The notes beneath the pieces are model-generated. The model was not told where the DNA came from. It made no database searches and saw only the letters and a program-made list of their open reading frames with translations. A stretch of DNA of 10,879 nt from JBGOTP01 sp041476545 (GTDB lineage: Bacteria > Acidobacteriota > Vicinamibacteria > Vicinamibacterales > CAVVIG01), in assembly GCA_041476545.1 (NCBI GenBank), contig JBGOTP010000160.1:1-10879 (forward strand), read 5' to 3'. Shown in pieces: positions 1-7,382 of the stretch (position 1 is the first letter of the stretch; every line of letters begins with the position of its first letter). A program made the translations under genes and the position numbers.

Positions 1-20
1 ATCATTGAAAGGATCAGGAA

Positions 21-3000
21 GTGTCCACCTTTTCCCTGAACCTCCGTGCGACGCTGAAGTCGGCCATCGCGCGCAGCGGCGTGGATGCACCCTCGGGGGT
101 CGTTTCGGGCCTCACGTCGTCCGCCAAGGCGCTCTTCGTTGCCGCTGCCGCCCACGCGATGCCGAGCGGCGCCGTGCTCTACGTTGTCCCGAGCGATGGC
201 GACCTCGAGGAGACGGTGGGCGACGTCTCCTTCTTTCTGTCGGCGCTCGAGGGTCTCTCGGATGTAGCCGCGGACCGGGCGATTCTGTCGTTCCCCTCGC
301 ATGAGGTCGACCCGTACCGCGGGATGGCACCACACCTCGGAGTGACCTCCGCCCGTGCGCGAGCGCTACATGGCCTCGTCACCGGAACCGCACGCGTCAT
401 CGTGGCGTCGGCGGCGGCGCTGCTCCCGCGCGTCAGCGCGCCGGAGCGGCTTCTGCGCGCGGCCGTTGAACTGAGGCCGGGACAGGAGATTGCGCCGGCC
501 GACCTCAGCGAGATCCTCCTCGACGCGGGTTTCAGCCGGGAGGATCCGGCCGATGAGCACGGCGAGTTCGCCCTTCGCGGCGGCATCCTCGACGTGTTTC
601 CGCCTGGCGAATCCCATCCCGTCAGACTCGAATTCATTGGCGATACGATTGAGACGCTCCGCACCTACGATCCCGCCACGCAGCGATCGATTCAGCCGAT
701 CGACCAGCTGTCGATTGTGCCGCTCCGCGATGTGCTGACGGCGCGGCGAGGCGATGACGATGCGCCCGAGTCGGGTGTCGGGTCTTCGGTTGGAGGACGT
801 GGAGGATTTGATCGCACGGCGACCATCTTCGACTACCTCTCGCGGACCCAGACCTCTCGTCTCATCGTGTCCGAACGCGACGAGGTCGACGCGAACGCCC
901 GCAAGCTGGCCGACCAGTTTCAGCATTCGTACGAGGAGGCCATCGCGAAGAGGCCGTCGGACGTCCTTCCGCCTGCGGCGCTTCTCATGACGTGGAGCGA
1001 AGCCGAGTCGCGGCTTTCACAGGCGACGAATGTGGCCGAGCTGGGTCTGGACGACGAGCCTGACGTCGGGCTGAAGCCAGACGCTGTGGGCTTACCGGCC
1101 ACGGGCTTGTCGGTGCGGCCGGCCCTCTCCAGGCGCGCCCTGCGCACCCAACCGACGTTGGAGTTTCATGGCAGGCTCGGCGACTGGGTCGCGGAGATTC
1201 GCAGGCAACGCGAGGAAGGACAGACGACGCTGTTTGTCGCGGGAACGCCTGGTCGCGCCGAACGCACGATCGAAACGCTGAAGGAGTACGACATCCTGGC
1301 CGTGCCGGTCGAACGCGCCGAGGACGCCCGCTATGCCGCCGTCCTCGTTGTCATCGGCAAAGTGTCTCGCGGCTTTCGTCTGCCCGACGGTCAGCTCACC
1401 ATTTATGCCGAGGCTGACGTCTTCGAAGAGGAACGGCGCGCACCAGAACGGCGGCGCGCGGCGACCAAGGCGTTCCTTTCTGACCTTCGTGATCTAAAGG
1501 TCGGCGACCTGGTCGTGCACGTTGACCATGGCATCGGCGCGTTTGTCGGCCTGAAGCAGATCGGTGTTGGCGACACGTCTCAGGAGTTTCTCGAGCTCCG
1601 GTATGCGGGCGAGGACAAACTGTTCGTGCCTGTCGAGCGCCTCGATCTCGTCCAGAAATATACCGGCGCGAGCCGGCCGCCCGTGGATCGTCTTGGCGGC
1701 ACCTCCTGGGAGCGCGCGAAGACCCGAGTCAAAAAAGCGATGCGCGATATGGCGGAAGAGCTCCTCAAGCTCTACGCGGCGCGGAAAGCGGTGCCGGGCC
1801 ACGCGTTCGGATCCGACTCGCATTGGCAGCGGGAATTCGAGGACGCCTTTGCGTACGAGCTGACCGTGGACCAACGCTCCGCCATTGCCGACATCAAGCG
1901 CGACATGGAGTCGCCGACGCCGATGGACCGGCTGCTATGTGGCGATGTCGGCTACGGCAAGACGGAAGTGGCAATGCGGGCGGCGTTCAAAGCGGTCATG
2001 GAAGGCAAACAGGTCGCGTTCCTCGCGCCGACCACCGTGCTCGCGTTTCAGCACGAGAAGACACTCAAGGAACGTTTCGCCGGCTTTCCCGTTCGCATCG
2101 AGATGGTCAGCCGCTTCCGCAGCAAGATGGAGCAGAAGGAGACGCTCACCGATCTCGAGGCCGGCAAAGTGGATGTCATCGTCGGCACGCATCGACTGCT
2201 GTCGAAAGATGTCGAGTTCCGCGATTTGGGCCTCCTCGTGGTCGACGAGGAGCAGCGGTTCGGCGTGTCGCACAAGGAGCGAATCAAACAGCTCAAGAAG
2301 AAGGTCGACGTGCTGACGATGACCGCGACGCCGATTCCGCGCACGCTGAACATGTCGCTCGTCGGCATCCGCGACATGTCGATTATCGAGACACCTCCGA
2401 AGGATCGCCTCTCCATTCAAACCAATGTCGTGAAGTTCGATCAGCAGGTGATTGGCCGGGCGATCCGTAGCGAGATGGACCGTGGCGGCCAGGTGTACTT
2501 CGTGCACAACCGGGTGGAATCGATTTTCTCGATTGGCAGTCTGCTGCAGAGGCTCGTCCCCGAGGCCAGGGTTGTCGTCGGCCATGGGCAGATGGGCGAG
2601 GACACCCTCGAGCGCGCCATGCTGGATTTCGTGAGCCGGAAATTTGATGTGCTGCTGGCGACCACCATCGTGGAGAACGGACTCGACATTCCCAACGCCA
2701 ATACCATCATCATCAACCGCGCCGATCGGTATGGGCTTTCACAGCTCTATCAGCTTCGCGGCCGCGTCGGGCGATCGGACCGCCCGGCGTACGCCTATCT
2801 GCTCATTCCTCCCGAAGACCACCTCTCGCCGGTGGCGAAGAAGCGCCTCGCGGCCATCAAAGAGTTCAGCGACCTCGGCAGCGGCTTCCGCGTTGCGGCG
2901 CTCGACCTGGAGATCCGCGGCGCCGGCAGCCTGCTCGGCGGCGAGCAGAGCGGACACATCGAAGCGATTGGCTTCGAAATGTACATGAAGCTACTCGAAG

Positions 3001-3680
3001 AAACCATCCGGGAGCTGAAGGGCGAGGATCTCGAGGACGAACTCCGCGCGAACGTCAATCTCAAAGTGGACCTTCGCATCGACGAAACGTACGTCCCGGA
3101 TATGAACCAGCGGTTGATGCTCTATCGCAAAGTGGCTGCAGCGAGGCGGGAGGAGGATATCGATCACGTCCTCGAGGAGGCGGTGGATCGATACGGCCCG
3201 CTGCCGGACTCCGTCCTCAATCTGGCTGACTACGGTCGTATTCGAGTGATGGCCGACCGGCTCCGCCTCGAAGCCATCGACCGGGAAGGCCGTACCGTCG
3301 TCCTAAAGTTCAGACCGCAGGCGAGGGTTGATCCGGTGCAGCTCGTGGCGCTCGTGCGGCAGCGCCCGGAGCTCACACTGGCTCCCCCTGCGGCCCTGAA
3401 GCTGAATCTGGATCTCGCTGAAGCTGAAAGGGCTAAGGGCTTAGGGATGAAGGGCGGCCAGAGCCCCGGCCCTCAGCCCTCAGCCCTCAGCCCTAAGAAA
3501 GGCGCCTCCCGGGGTCAGGGCGGGTCGAGTTGGTGGACTGCTCGGGCTCGGGCTGGCGACGTCAAGCCCGGCTTCACCAAGGAAGAGATTCTGCGGCCCG
3601 TGAAAGACAATCCGCGGGCGTCCGGCGGTATCTTCGAACGGGTCGGCGGACTGTTGAGCGATCTCATCGAACGGATATAA
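21..3680 (+). CDS. mfd: Transcription-repair coupling factor Mfd
   Basis: Mfd is a DNA translocase that removes RNA polymerase stalled at lesions and recruits UvrA for nucleotide excision repair. The 1219-residue product has the full layout. An N-terminal UvrB-like module includes the segment EHGEFALRGGILDVFPPGE near residue 180. The RNA-polymerase-interacting CarD-like domain starts near residue 492 (LKVGDLVVHVDHGIG). RecG-like helicase motifs follow: Walker A GDVGYGKTE (641-649, Lys647), DEEQ (742-745), TATPIPRT (768-775) and QLRGRVGRS (911-919). The TRCF domain begins near residue 1018. The GTG start at 21 is chosen because an in-frame TGA lies at 6-8, no earlier start fits, and AAAGGA at 8-13 is a good ribosome site. 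The protein is longer than E. coli Mfd (1148 residues), partly from a low-complexity insert near residues 1136-1160 (see the repeat at 3429-3497). It is first in a probable operon with the next two genes. Confidence 0.98.
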   Translation: MSTFSLNLRATLKSAIARSGVDAPSGVVSGLTSSAKALFVAAAAHAMPSGAVLYVVPSDGDLEETVGDVSFFLSALEGLSDVAADRAILSFPSHEVDPYRGMAPHLGVTSARARALHGLVTGTARVIVASAAALLPRVSAPERLLRAAVELRPGQEIAPADLSEILLDAGFSREDPADEHGEFALRGGILDVFPPGESHPVRLEFIGDTIETLRTYDPATQRSIQPIDQLSIVPLRDVLTARRGDDDAPESGVGSSVGGRGGFDRTATIFDYLSRTQTSRLIVSERDEVDANARKLADQFQHSYEEAIAKRPSDVLPPAALLMTWSEAESRLSQATNVAELGLDDEPDVGLKPDAVGLPATGLSVRPALSRRALRTQPTLEFHGRLGDWVAEIRRQREEGQTTLFVAGTPGRAERTIETLKEYDILAVPVERAEDARYAAVLVVIGKVSRGFRLPDGQLTIYAEADVFEEERRAPERRRAATKAFLSDLRDLKVGDLVVHVDHGIGAFVGLKQIGVGDTSQEFLELRYAGEDKLFVPVERLDLVQKYTGASRPPVDRLGGTSWERAKTRVKKAMRDMAEELLKLYAARKAVPGHAFGSDSHWQREFEDAFAYELTVDQRSAIADIKRDMESPTPMDRLLCGDVGYGKTEVAMRAAFKAVMEGKQVAFLAPTTVLAFQHEKTLKERFAGFPVRIEMVSRFRSKMEQKETLTDLEAGKVDVIVGTHRLLSKDVEFRDLGLLVVDEEQRFGVSHKERIKQLKKKVDVLTMTATPIPRTLNMSLVGIRDMSIIETPPKDRLSIQTNVVKFDQQVIGRAIRSEMDRGGQVYFVHNRVESIFSIGSLLQRLVPEARVVVGHGQMGEDTLERAMLDFVSRKFDVLLATTIVENGLDIPNANTIIINRADRYGLSQLYQLRGRVGRSDRPAYAYLLIPPEDHLSPVAKKRLAAIKEFSDLGSGFRVAALDLEIRGAGSLLGGEQSGHIEAIGFEMYMKLLEETIRELKGEDLEDELRANVNLKVDLRIDETYVPDMNQRLMLYRKVAAARREEDIDHVLEEAVDRYGPLPDSVLNLADYGRIRVMADRLRLEAIDREGRTVVLKFRPQARVDPVQLVALVRQRPELTLAPPAALKLNLDLAEAERAKGLGMKGGQSPGPQPSALSPKKGASRGQGGSSWWTARARAGDVKPGFTKEEILRPVKDNPRASGGIFERVGGLLSDLIERI
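3429..3497. repeat. Inverted heptamer array inside mfd
   Basis: The left arm (3429-3454) is a run of AGGGCTA-like heptamers. The right arm (about 3470-3497) holds three exact tandem copies of CAGCCCT (3474-3494) followed by AAG. The arms are imperfect reverse complements around a GC-rich centre at 3455-3469, and CTTAGGG (3440-3446) pairs perfectly with CCCTAAG (3491-3497). Three 7-nt units make 21 nt, so the array preserves reading frame. It encodes a Ser/Pro/Gly-rich linker (SPGPQPSALSPK) between the TRCF domain and the last Mfd helix. It looks like a short mobile or expanding repeat tolerated in a variable part of the protein; that origin is inference. Confidence 0.75.
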
Positions 3681-3689
3681 CATATTCAG

Positions 3690-4754
3690 ATGAAGTGCAA
3701 TATTCGAAGACGGGCCGCTGCTCTCTTGCTTGTGGGCGCGGCGCTTGTCGCGACCCCACGGGCTGAGATTATCGAGCAGGTTCTGGTGAAGGTGAACGGA
3801 GAGATCTTTACCAAGACCGACCTCGAGGCACGGCAGGTCACGGCTCTTCGTGCTCTTGGTCAGCAGGTCGATCCGGCGAGTAAGCCGAGCGACGCTCAAC
3901 TCAAGAAGATGGTCGACGACGTCACGCCGCAGCTCCTGGTGAGCGTGGTGGACGAATTGCTGCTGGTTCAGCGCGGCAAGGAGCTCGGCTACACGCTCAG
4001 CGACGATCAGTTCAAGAACATCGTCGATAACATCAGGAAGGAAAACAAGATCGAGACCGACGAGGCGTTCCAGGCCGCCCTCAAGCAAGAGAACATGACG
4101 ATGGCGGATCTTCGACGAAGTCTGGAACGCCAGATGATGATGTCGCGTGTGACGCAGAGCGAAGTGGTTGGGAAGATCGCCGTGACCGACGAGGAACTGC
4201 ACCGCTACTACGATGCCCATCTGAAGGATTTCACCACCGTGCCGGTGGTGACCTTACGCGAAGTACTCATCGCGGCCTCTGCGGGCAGCCCGGGAGAGAG
4301 CGACGCCAAACGAAGGGCCGACGCCATCAGAGAGCGCGCGCTCGCCGGTGAAAGCTTCGAGAAGCTGGCCGCGGATCTGTCCGACGCGCCCTCACGCGCG
4401 AACGGCGGACTGGTTGGGCCCTTGAGTCTCGAGGATCTCGCATCCGCCGTGCGTGAAGTGGTGGAACCGTTGAAAGTCGGTGAGATGACGCCCGTACTCC
4501 GTACCACGGTCGGTTATCAGCTGCTCAAGCTCGATTCGTCGACTCCGAAACAGACCAAGTCGTTCGACCAGGCACGAGAGCAGGTCGGAGACAAGGTGTT
4601 CGAAGAAAAGCAGGCGGTCGAGTCGAGAAAGTATCTCGAGAAGCTCCGGGCACAGTCGATCATCGAATGGAAGAATTCCGACCTTCAGAAGGCCTACGAG
4701 GCGGCGCTGCAGAAGGTTAATGCCCCCAAACCTGCTGCCCCTCTCGCGCAGTAG
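3690..4754 (+). CDS. Exported parvulin-type peptidylprolyl isomerase, SurA-like
   Basis: This is a probable periplasmic foldase that isomerises X-Pro bonds and chaperones outer-membrane proteins. The 354-residue product begins with a signal peptide: basic KCNIRRR, then the hydrophobic stretch AAALLLVGAALVA, with likely cleavage after TPRA (residue 25). The mature start EIIEQVLVKVNGEIFTKTDL is typical of SurA_N proteins. A helical SurA_N-type region runs to about residue 165. A single rotamase (PPIC) domain covers about 186-283, with VTLREVLI at its start, GGLVGPLSLEDL in the middle and VGYQLLKLDS at its end. E. coli SurA has two parvulin domains, so this is a one-domain version. The ATG lies 9 bp after the mfd stop with no strong Shine-Dalgarno sequence, which suggests translation partly dependent on coupling. 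It could instead be classed as a PpiD/PrsA-type isomerase, but the N-terminus favours SurA. Confidence 0.93.
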   Translation: MKCNIRRRAAALLLVGAALVATPRAEIIEQVLVKVNGEIFTKTDLEARQVTALRALGQQVDPASKPSDAQLKKMVDDVTPQLLVSVVDELLLVQRGKELGYTLSDDQFKNIVDNIRKENKIETDEAFQAALKQENMTMADLRRSLERQMMMSRVTQSEVVGKIAVTDEELHRYYDAHLKDFTTVPVVTLREVLIAASAGSPGESDAKRRADAIRERALAGESFEKLAADLSDAPSRANGGLVGPLSLEDLASAVREVVEPLKVGEMTPVLRTTVGYQLLKLDSSTPKQTKSFDQAREQVGDKVFEEKQAVESRKYLEKLRAQSIIEWKNSDLQKAYEAALQKVNAPKPAAPLAQ

Positions 4755-4760
4755 GTCTGG

Positions 4761-5270
4761 ATGCTCGAGCCCGCCGCCCCCTTGGACTGGTTCGCGATCT
4801 GGACGCGCTCACGACATGAGCAGGTGGTGAGGGAGCAACTGGCGGAGAAACGGGTCGAAGCCTTCCTGCCGACCATCACCCGCTGGAGCCGCTGGAAAGA
4901 TCGGAAGAAGAAGATCGACTGGCCGCTCTTTCCTGGCTACTGTTTCGCTCGCTTCGATCCCGCCGACTCGCTGTCGATTCTGAAGTGCACGGGTGTGGTG
5001 AACATTGTGTCGTTCGACGGAAAGCCCGCCCCAATCCCCGCGTATGAACTCGACAGCATCAGAGTGCTTCTGAGCAGCGAGCTCCAGTACGATCCGTGTC
5101 CCATGATCCACGAAGGCATGATGGTCGCCGTGGTTCACGGCCCCTTGAGCGGCGTGGTTGGGCGTTTGGTGCGGAAGGATACCCAGAAAGCGCGCCTCGT
5201 GTTGTCCGTCGACATGATTGGCCAGGCGGTATCGGTCGAGGTCGATGCCGCGGATGTGAAGCCCTACTAG
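4761..5270 (+). CDS. Specialised NusG-family transcription elongation factor (NGN-KOW)
   Basis: The 169-residue product is a NusG paralogue of the RfaH/UpxY/LoaP kind, which binds RNA polymerase and modifies pausing or termination on chosen operons. The NGN domain starts with WFAIWTRSRHE (residues 10-20), continues with FLPTITRWSRW, and has the hallmark FPGYCFARFD at 57-66. The C-terminal KOW domain begins near residue 118 (EGMMVAVVHGPLSGVVGRLV). It is probably not the housekeeping NusG: the WSRWKDRKKK stretch and FPGY form resemble specialised paralogues, and no secE, rplK or rplA is adjacent. The ATG is 6 bp after the previous stop, so it probably shares a transcript with mfd and the isomerase. 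Its target operon is not evident; surface polysaccharide clusters are the usual targets of such proteins. Confidence 0.93.
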   Translation: MLEPAAPLDWFAIWTRSRHEQVVREQLAEKRVEAFLPTITRWSRWKDRKKKIDWPLFPGYCFARFDPADSLSILKCTGVVNIVSFDGKPAPIPAYELDSIRVLLSSELQYDPCPMIHEGMMVAVVHGPLSGVVGRLVRKDTQKARLVLSVDMIGQAVSVEVDAADVKPY

Positions 5271-5305
5271 AGCAGATCTCGCGGCGATGTAGCCGGTGGA
5301 GATGA

Positions 5306-5424
5306 CGGAGACAACGGCTTTACACGGAGGAACGAAGCAACGGAGGATTTCTTGGTGCAGATTGAACTCCGTTTCTTCGTTTCTCCGTGTTGAACCGTTC
5401 GCTGCGCCTCCTCCGTTGTCTACG
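5306..5424. repeat. Nested imperfect palindrome between the nusG-like gene and dus
   Basis: The inner arms are 5322-5345 (GA-rich, starting ACACGGAGG) and 5367-5390 (TC-rich, ending TCTCCGTGT). They are reverse complements over 24 nt with two mismatches, one of which would be a G-U wobble in RNA, around a 21-nt loop. Outer arms at 5306-5317 and 5413-5424 match at 11 of 12 positions, including a perfect AGACAACGG/CCGTTGTCT. All four segments are variants on a CTCCGTTTC-like theme. There is no T-run after the stem, so it is not a standard intrinsic terminator. It fills most of the gene gap and looks like a dispersed intergenic repeat or RNA hairpin element. Confidence 0.8.
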
Positions 5425-5456
5425 CTGTGGTGAAATCAGCAGTAGAAAGTCAAAAC

Positions 5457-6518
5457 GTGAAAATAGGTTCCGTCAATCTCTCGTCTCCGTTTGTCGTGGC
5501 GCCGATGGCCGGCATGACGGACACGGCATTTCGCCGTCTCGTGAAGCGCCACGGGGGCTGCGGTCTCGTCGTGACGGAGATGGTGAGCTCGGAAGGTCTC
5601 GTGCGCGGGATCGACCGAACCCTCGAGTACGCGGAATTCACGGAGGAAGAACGGCCCGTTTCGATCCAAATCTTCGGCGGTGACCCGGAGAAGATGGCGG
5701 CGGCCGCCCAGGTCGTCGAAAGCCTGGGTGCCGACATCGTCGACGTGAACATGGGCTGTCCTGTTCCGAAGATTGCGAAGCACAACGCCGGCTGCAGCCT
5801 GATGCGGGAACCGGCCCACGCGGCAGCGGTGATTTCGGCCATGGCGAAGAGCGTGAAGATTCCGGTGACGGTGAAGATGCGCGCCGGCTGGAGCGACACG
5901 GAACGGAACGCGCTCGATCTGGCGAGGATGGTGGAAGACGCCGGAGCGGCGGCCGTGGCGGTGCACGGGCGAACCGCTGCGCAGAGTTACAGCGGCGTTG
6001 CCGATTGGACGCTCGTGGAGCGAATCGCCGATGCCCTGACGATTCCCGTATTCGGCAGTGGCGACTGCATCGAGCCCGGCCAGGCTGTGGACCGGCTGCG
6101 ACGAGGTGTTGAAGGTGTCCTTGTGGGCCGCGGAGTCCTGCGTAACCCCTGGATCCTGGCGCAGGCGACCGACCTTGTGGCGGGGCGCCGGCCGAATCCG
6201 ATCACGCTCGCCGATCGCGGGCAGTTTCTCCTCGAGTACATTGACCTGCTCATGAACGAGCGCGTCCACGATCCAGGCCCTCGGTCGCTGGAATCGCTGA
6301 GGCGTTCCCATTCATCGCTCCACGATCCCGTCACCCCTTCAGTCCATCACTCCCGATGGGTGGTGAACAAGGTGCGTGCCCTCGCGTCCTGGTATACGAA
6401 GGGCCTCGATAACGGTTCGCATCTCCGGACGGCGATCAACACGGCCGATTCGCTCGATCGGCTCCGCGCGTGCATCTCGACATTCTTCGCCGTCGAGACC
6501 GCCACGCTTGTGAGCTAG
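5457..6518 (+). CDS. dusB: tRNA-dihydrouridine synthase, DusB type
   Basis: This FMN enzyme reduces specific uridines in tRNA to dihydrouridine using NADPH. From GTG 5457 it is 353 residues. The TIM-barrel start is SPFVVAPMAGMTDTAFRRLV. The catalytic Cys is in NMGCP (Cys101), followed by the AGCSLM loop. FMN-binding positions are VTVKMRAGW (Lys140), VHGRT (His170), FGSGD (199-203) and VGRG (223-226). The C-terminal helical domain has RWVVNKVRALASWYTKGL. The GTG at 5457 is preferred because the protein then begins MKIGSVNL, like family members. An in-frame GTG at 5427 would add ten residues, but it lies just after the palindromic repeat and has no ribosome site. A Ser/His/Pro-rich insert at about 272-300 separates the barrel end from the C-terminal helices. 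The gap from the upstream gene suggests its own transcript or read-through past the palindrome. Confidence 0.95.
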   Translation: MKIGSVNLSSPFVVAPMAGMTDTAFRRLVKRHGGCGLVVTEMVSSEGLVRGIDRTLEYAEFTEEERPVSIQIFGGDPEKMAAAAQVVESLGADIVDVNMGCPVPKIAKHNAGCSLMREPAHAAAVISAMAKSVKIPVTVKMRAGWSDTERNALDLARMVEDAGAAAVAVHGRTAAQSYSGVADWTLVERIADALTIPVFGSGDCIEPGQAVDRLRRGVEGVLVGRGVLRNPWILAQATDLVAGRRPNPITLADRGQFLLEYIDLLMNERVHDPGPRSLESLRRSHSSLHDPVTPSVHHSRWVVNKVRALASWYTKGLDNGSHLRTAINTADSLDRLRACISTFFAVETATLVS

Positions 6519-6613
6519 GTGGCGAGCACGCCGCGGTGATCGCGCGGATCCTCCGTCATCTCGGCCTGCCCGCCGAGATCCCCGACTTCGATCCCTGCTC
6601 GGAATGCTCGTAG
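6518..6613 (+). pseudogene. Possible 3' remnant of an IS91-type transposase
   Basis: Starting directly at the dus stop, one frame reads HAAVIARILRHLGLPAEI and a few more residues before a TAG at 6611-6613. The pattern [D/H]xAVIxxILxHLGLPxExP is what I recall at the extreme C-terminus of IS91/Y2-type transposases, just after their last Cys-rich region. No start codon, no Cys-rich region and no catalytic tyrosines are present, so only a tail would remain. The identification rests on memory of the family ending and on about 20 residues, so it is tentative. It could also be a chance open frame. Confidence 0.4.
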
Positions 6614-6698
6614 TCGCAACATCGGGACGGGCATCGTCAAAATGTCGGTTCACACAAAGATACAGATGAAATCGGAAACTCCGGCTGAGGCCAACTGA
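6614..6698. other. AT-richer gap before the acetyltransferase gene
   Basis: This stretch contains CACAAAGATACAGATGAAATC (from about 6652), a Shine-Dalgarno-like GAGG at 6687-6690, and an 18-codon open frame from ATG 6642 to TGA 6696-6698 that abuts the TTG start of the next gene. I see no convincing -35/-10 pair. The stretch probably carries the promoter and leader of the downstream gene, but that is inferred from position. Confidence 0.35.
6687..6690 (+). promoter_or_regulatory. Ribosome binding site supporting a TTG start
   Basis: GAGG lies 8 nt before the TTG at 6699. It is the best Shine-Dalgarno match near the first possible starts of the acetyltransferase. It therefore favours TTG 6699 over the in-frame TTG codons at 6711 and 6741. 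Confidence 0.45.
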
Positions 6699-7382
6699 TT
6701 GGGTTATTATTTGCCGTCCCATATTGAAGGGTGGCGCGTCTTGACACTCCGATCGCTCGGCGCCGACGGCATTTTACTCGCGGCCGACTGGCTGGCCCAA
6801 AGGGAGAATTATCAGTGGCTGGACTTCGGCCACGGCCAGCAAGTCGTGACGGCCCAGACTCTCGCCTTCATGCTGCGGCGGGACATTCACCTGCTCCGGT
6901 TGTACACTGCTGATGAAACAGATGAGCCCATTGGTCTGGTCGCGCTAAGCGACATTAGCGCGGCATTCAAGTCGGCGACGCTGTGGTACGTCCTGGGAGA
7001 CAAGCGGTACGGCGGCCTAGGCTACACCACCCGGGCTGTGGCGGAGATGCTCACCCTCGGGTTTCGCGAGCTGCGCGTGCGCACCGTTCACGCCTGGGCG
7101 GTCGAGCGCAATGCACCGTCCATCGCCGTCCTCCGCCGCAACAACTTCCGGCTCGTGGGTCGCCTGCGCCAATGCCACGAGATCGACGGGCGCCCGTGCG
7201 ATCGTCTGCTGTTCGATCTCCTCGCCCGCGAGCACACCGAGGTCGTGGGCCGCGCTGCCGAGCCCTGGCAACAGATCTTCGATCGCCGACTGCTAGGCGA
7301 TCGCCGACGCTTCGCGGACGCGGTTGACGTCGAGCAGCGGAGAGGTGTTGACCGCCGAGCCTCGTCTGAGCGAGCGCTCTGA
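6699..7382 (+). CDS. GNAT-family N-acetyltransferase
   Basis: This is a probable cytoplasmic acetyl-CoA-dependent acetyltransferase with unknown acceptor (amine on a sugar, amino acid or protein). The 227-residue product has the GNAT order. The beta-1 segment is IEGWRVLTLRSLG. Strand beta-4 is near ATLWYVLGD. The acetyl-CoA pyrophosphate loop RYGGLGYTTRAV has the R-x-x-G-x-G pattern at Arg103, Gly106 and Gly108. The late motif NAPSIAVLRRNNFRLVG (138-154) matches the Acetyltransf_3-like Asn...GF region. The TTG start at 6699 keeps the whole first strand and has GAGG upstream. The last 45 or so residues are Arg/Asp-rich and low in complexity (RRLLGDRRRFADAVD) and are not part of the fold, so the tail may be drifting. 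The neighbours encode surface proteins, which is compatible with a role in envelope or polysaccharide modification, but nothing shows the substrate. Confidence 0.88.
   Translation: MGYYLPSHIEGWRVLTLRSLGADGILLAADWLAQRENYQWLDFGHGQQVVTAQTLAFMLRRDIHLLRLYTADETDEPIGLVALSDISAAFKSATLWYVLGDKRYGGLGYTTRAVAEMLTLGFRELRVRTVHAWAVERNAPSIAVLRRNNFRLVGRLRQCHEIDGRPCDRLLFDLLAREHTEVVGRAAEPWQQIFDRRLLGDRRRFADAVDVEQRRGVDRRASSERAL

Noticed and set aside
3480..4220. Long minus-strand open frame opposite the SurA-like gene and the mfd 3' end
   Set aside because: It crosses two real genes, lacks recognisable domains, and is explained by the codon usage of the opposite strand.
5306..5424. Intrinsic terminator for the mfd-isomerase-nusG unit
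   Set aside because: The stem is long, but the loop is 21 nt and no U-tract follows the 3' arm. It is reported as a repeat element.
5436..6311. Long open frame on the minus strand opposite dus
   Set aside because: The product is His/Arg-rich with no recognisable motif, and the plus-strand frame is clearly a conserved Dus enzyme. This is a codon-bias shadow in GC-rich DNA.
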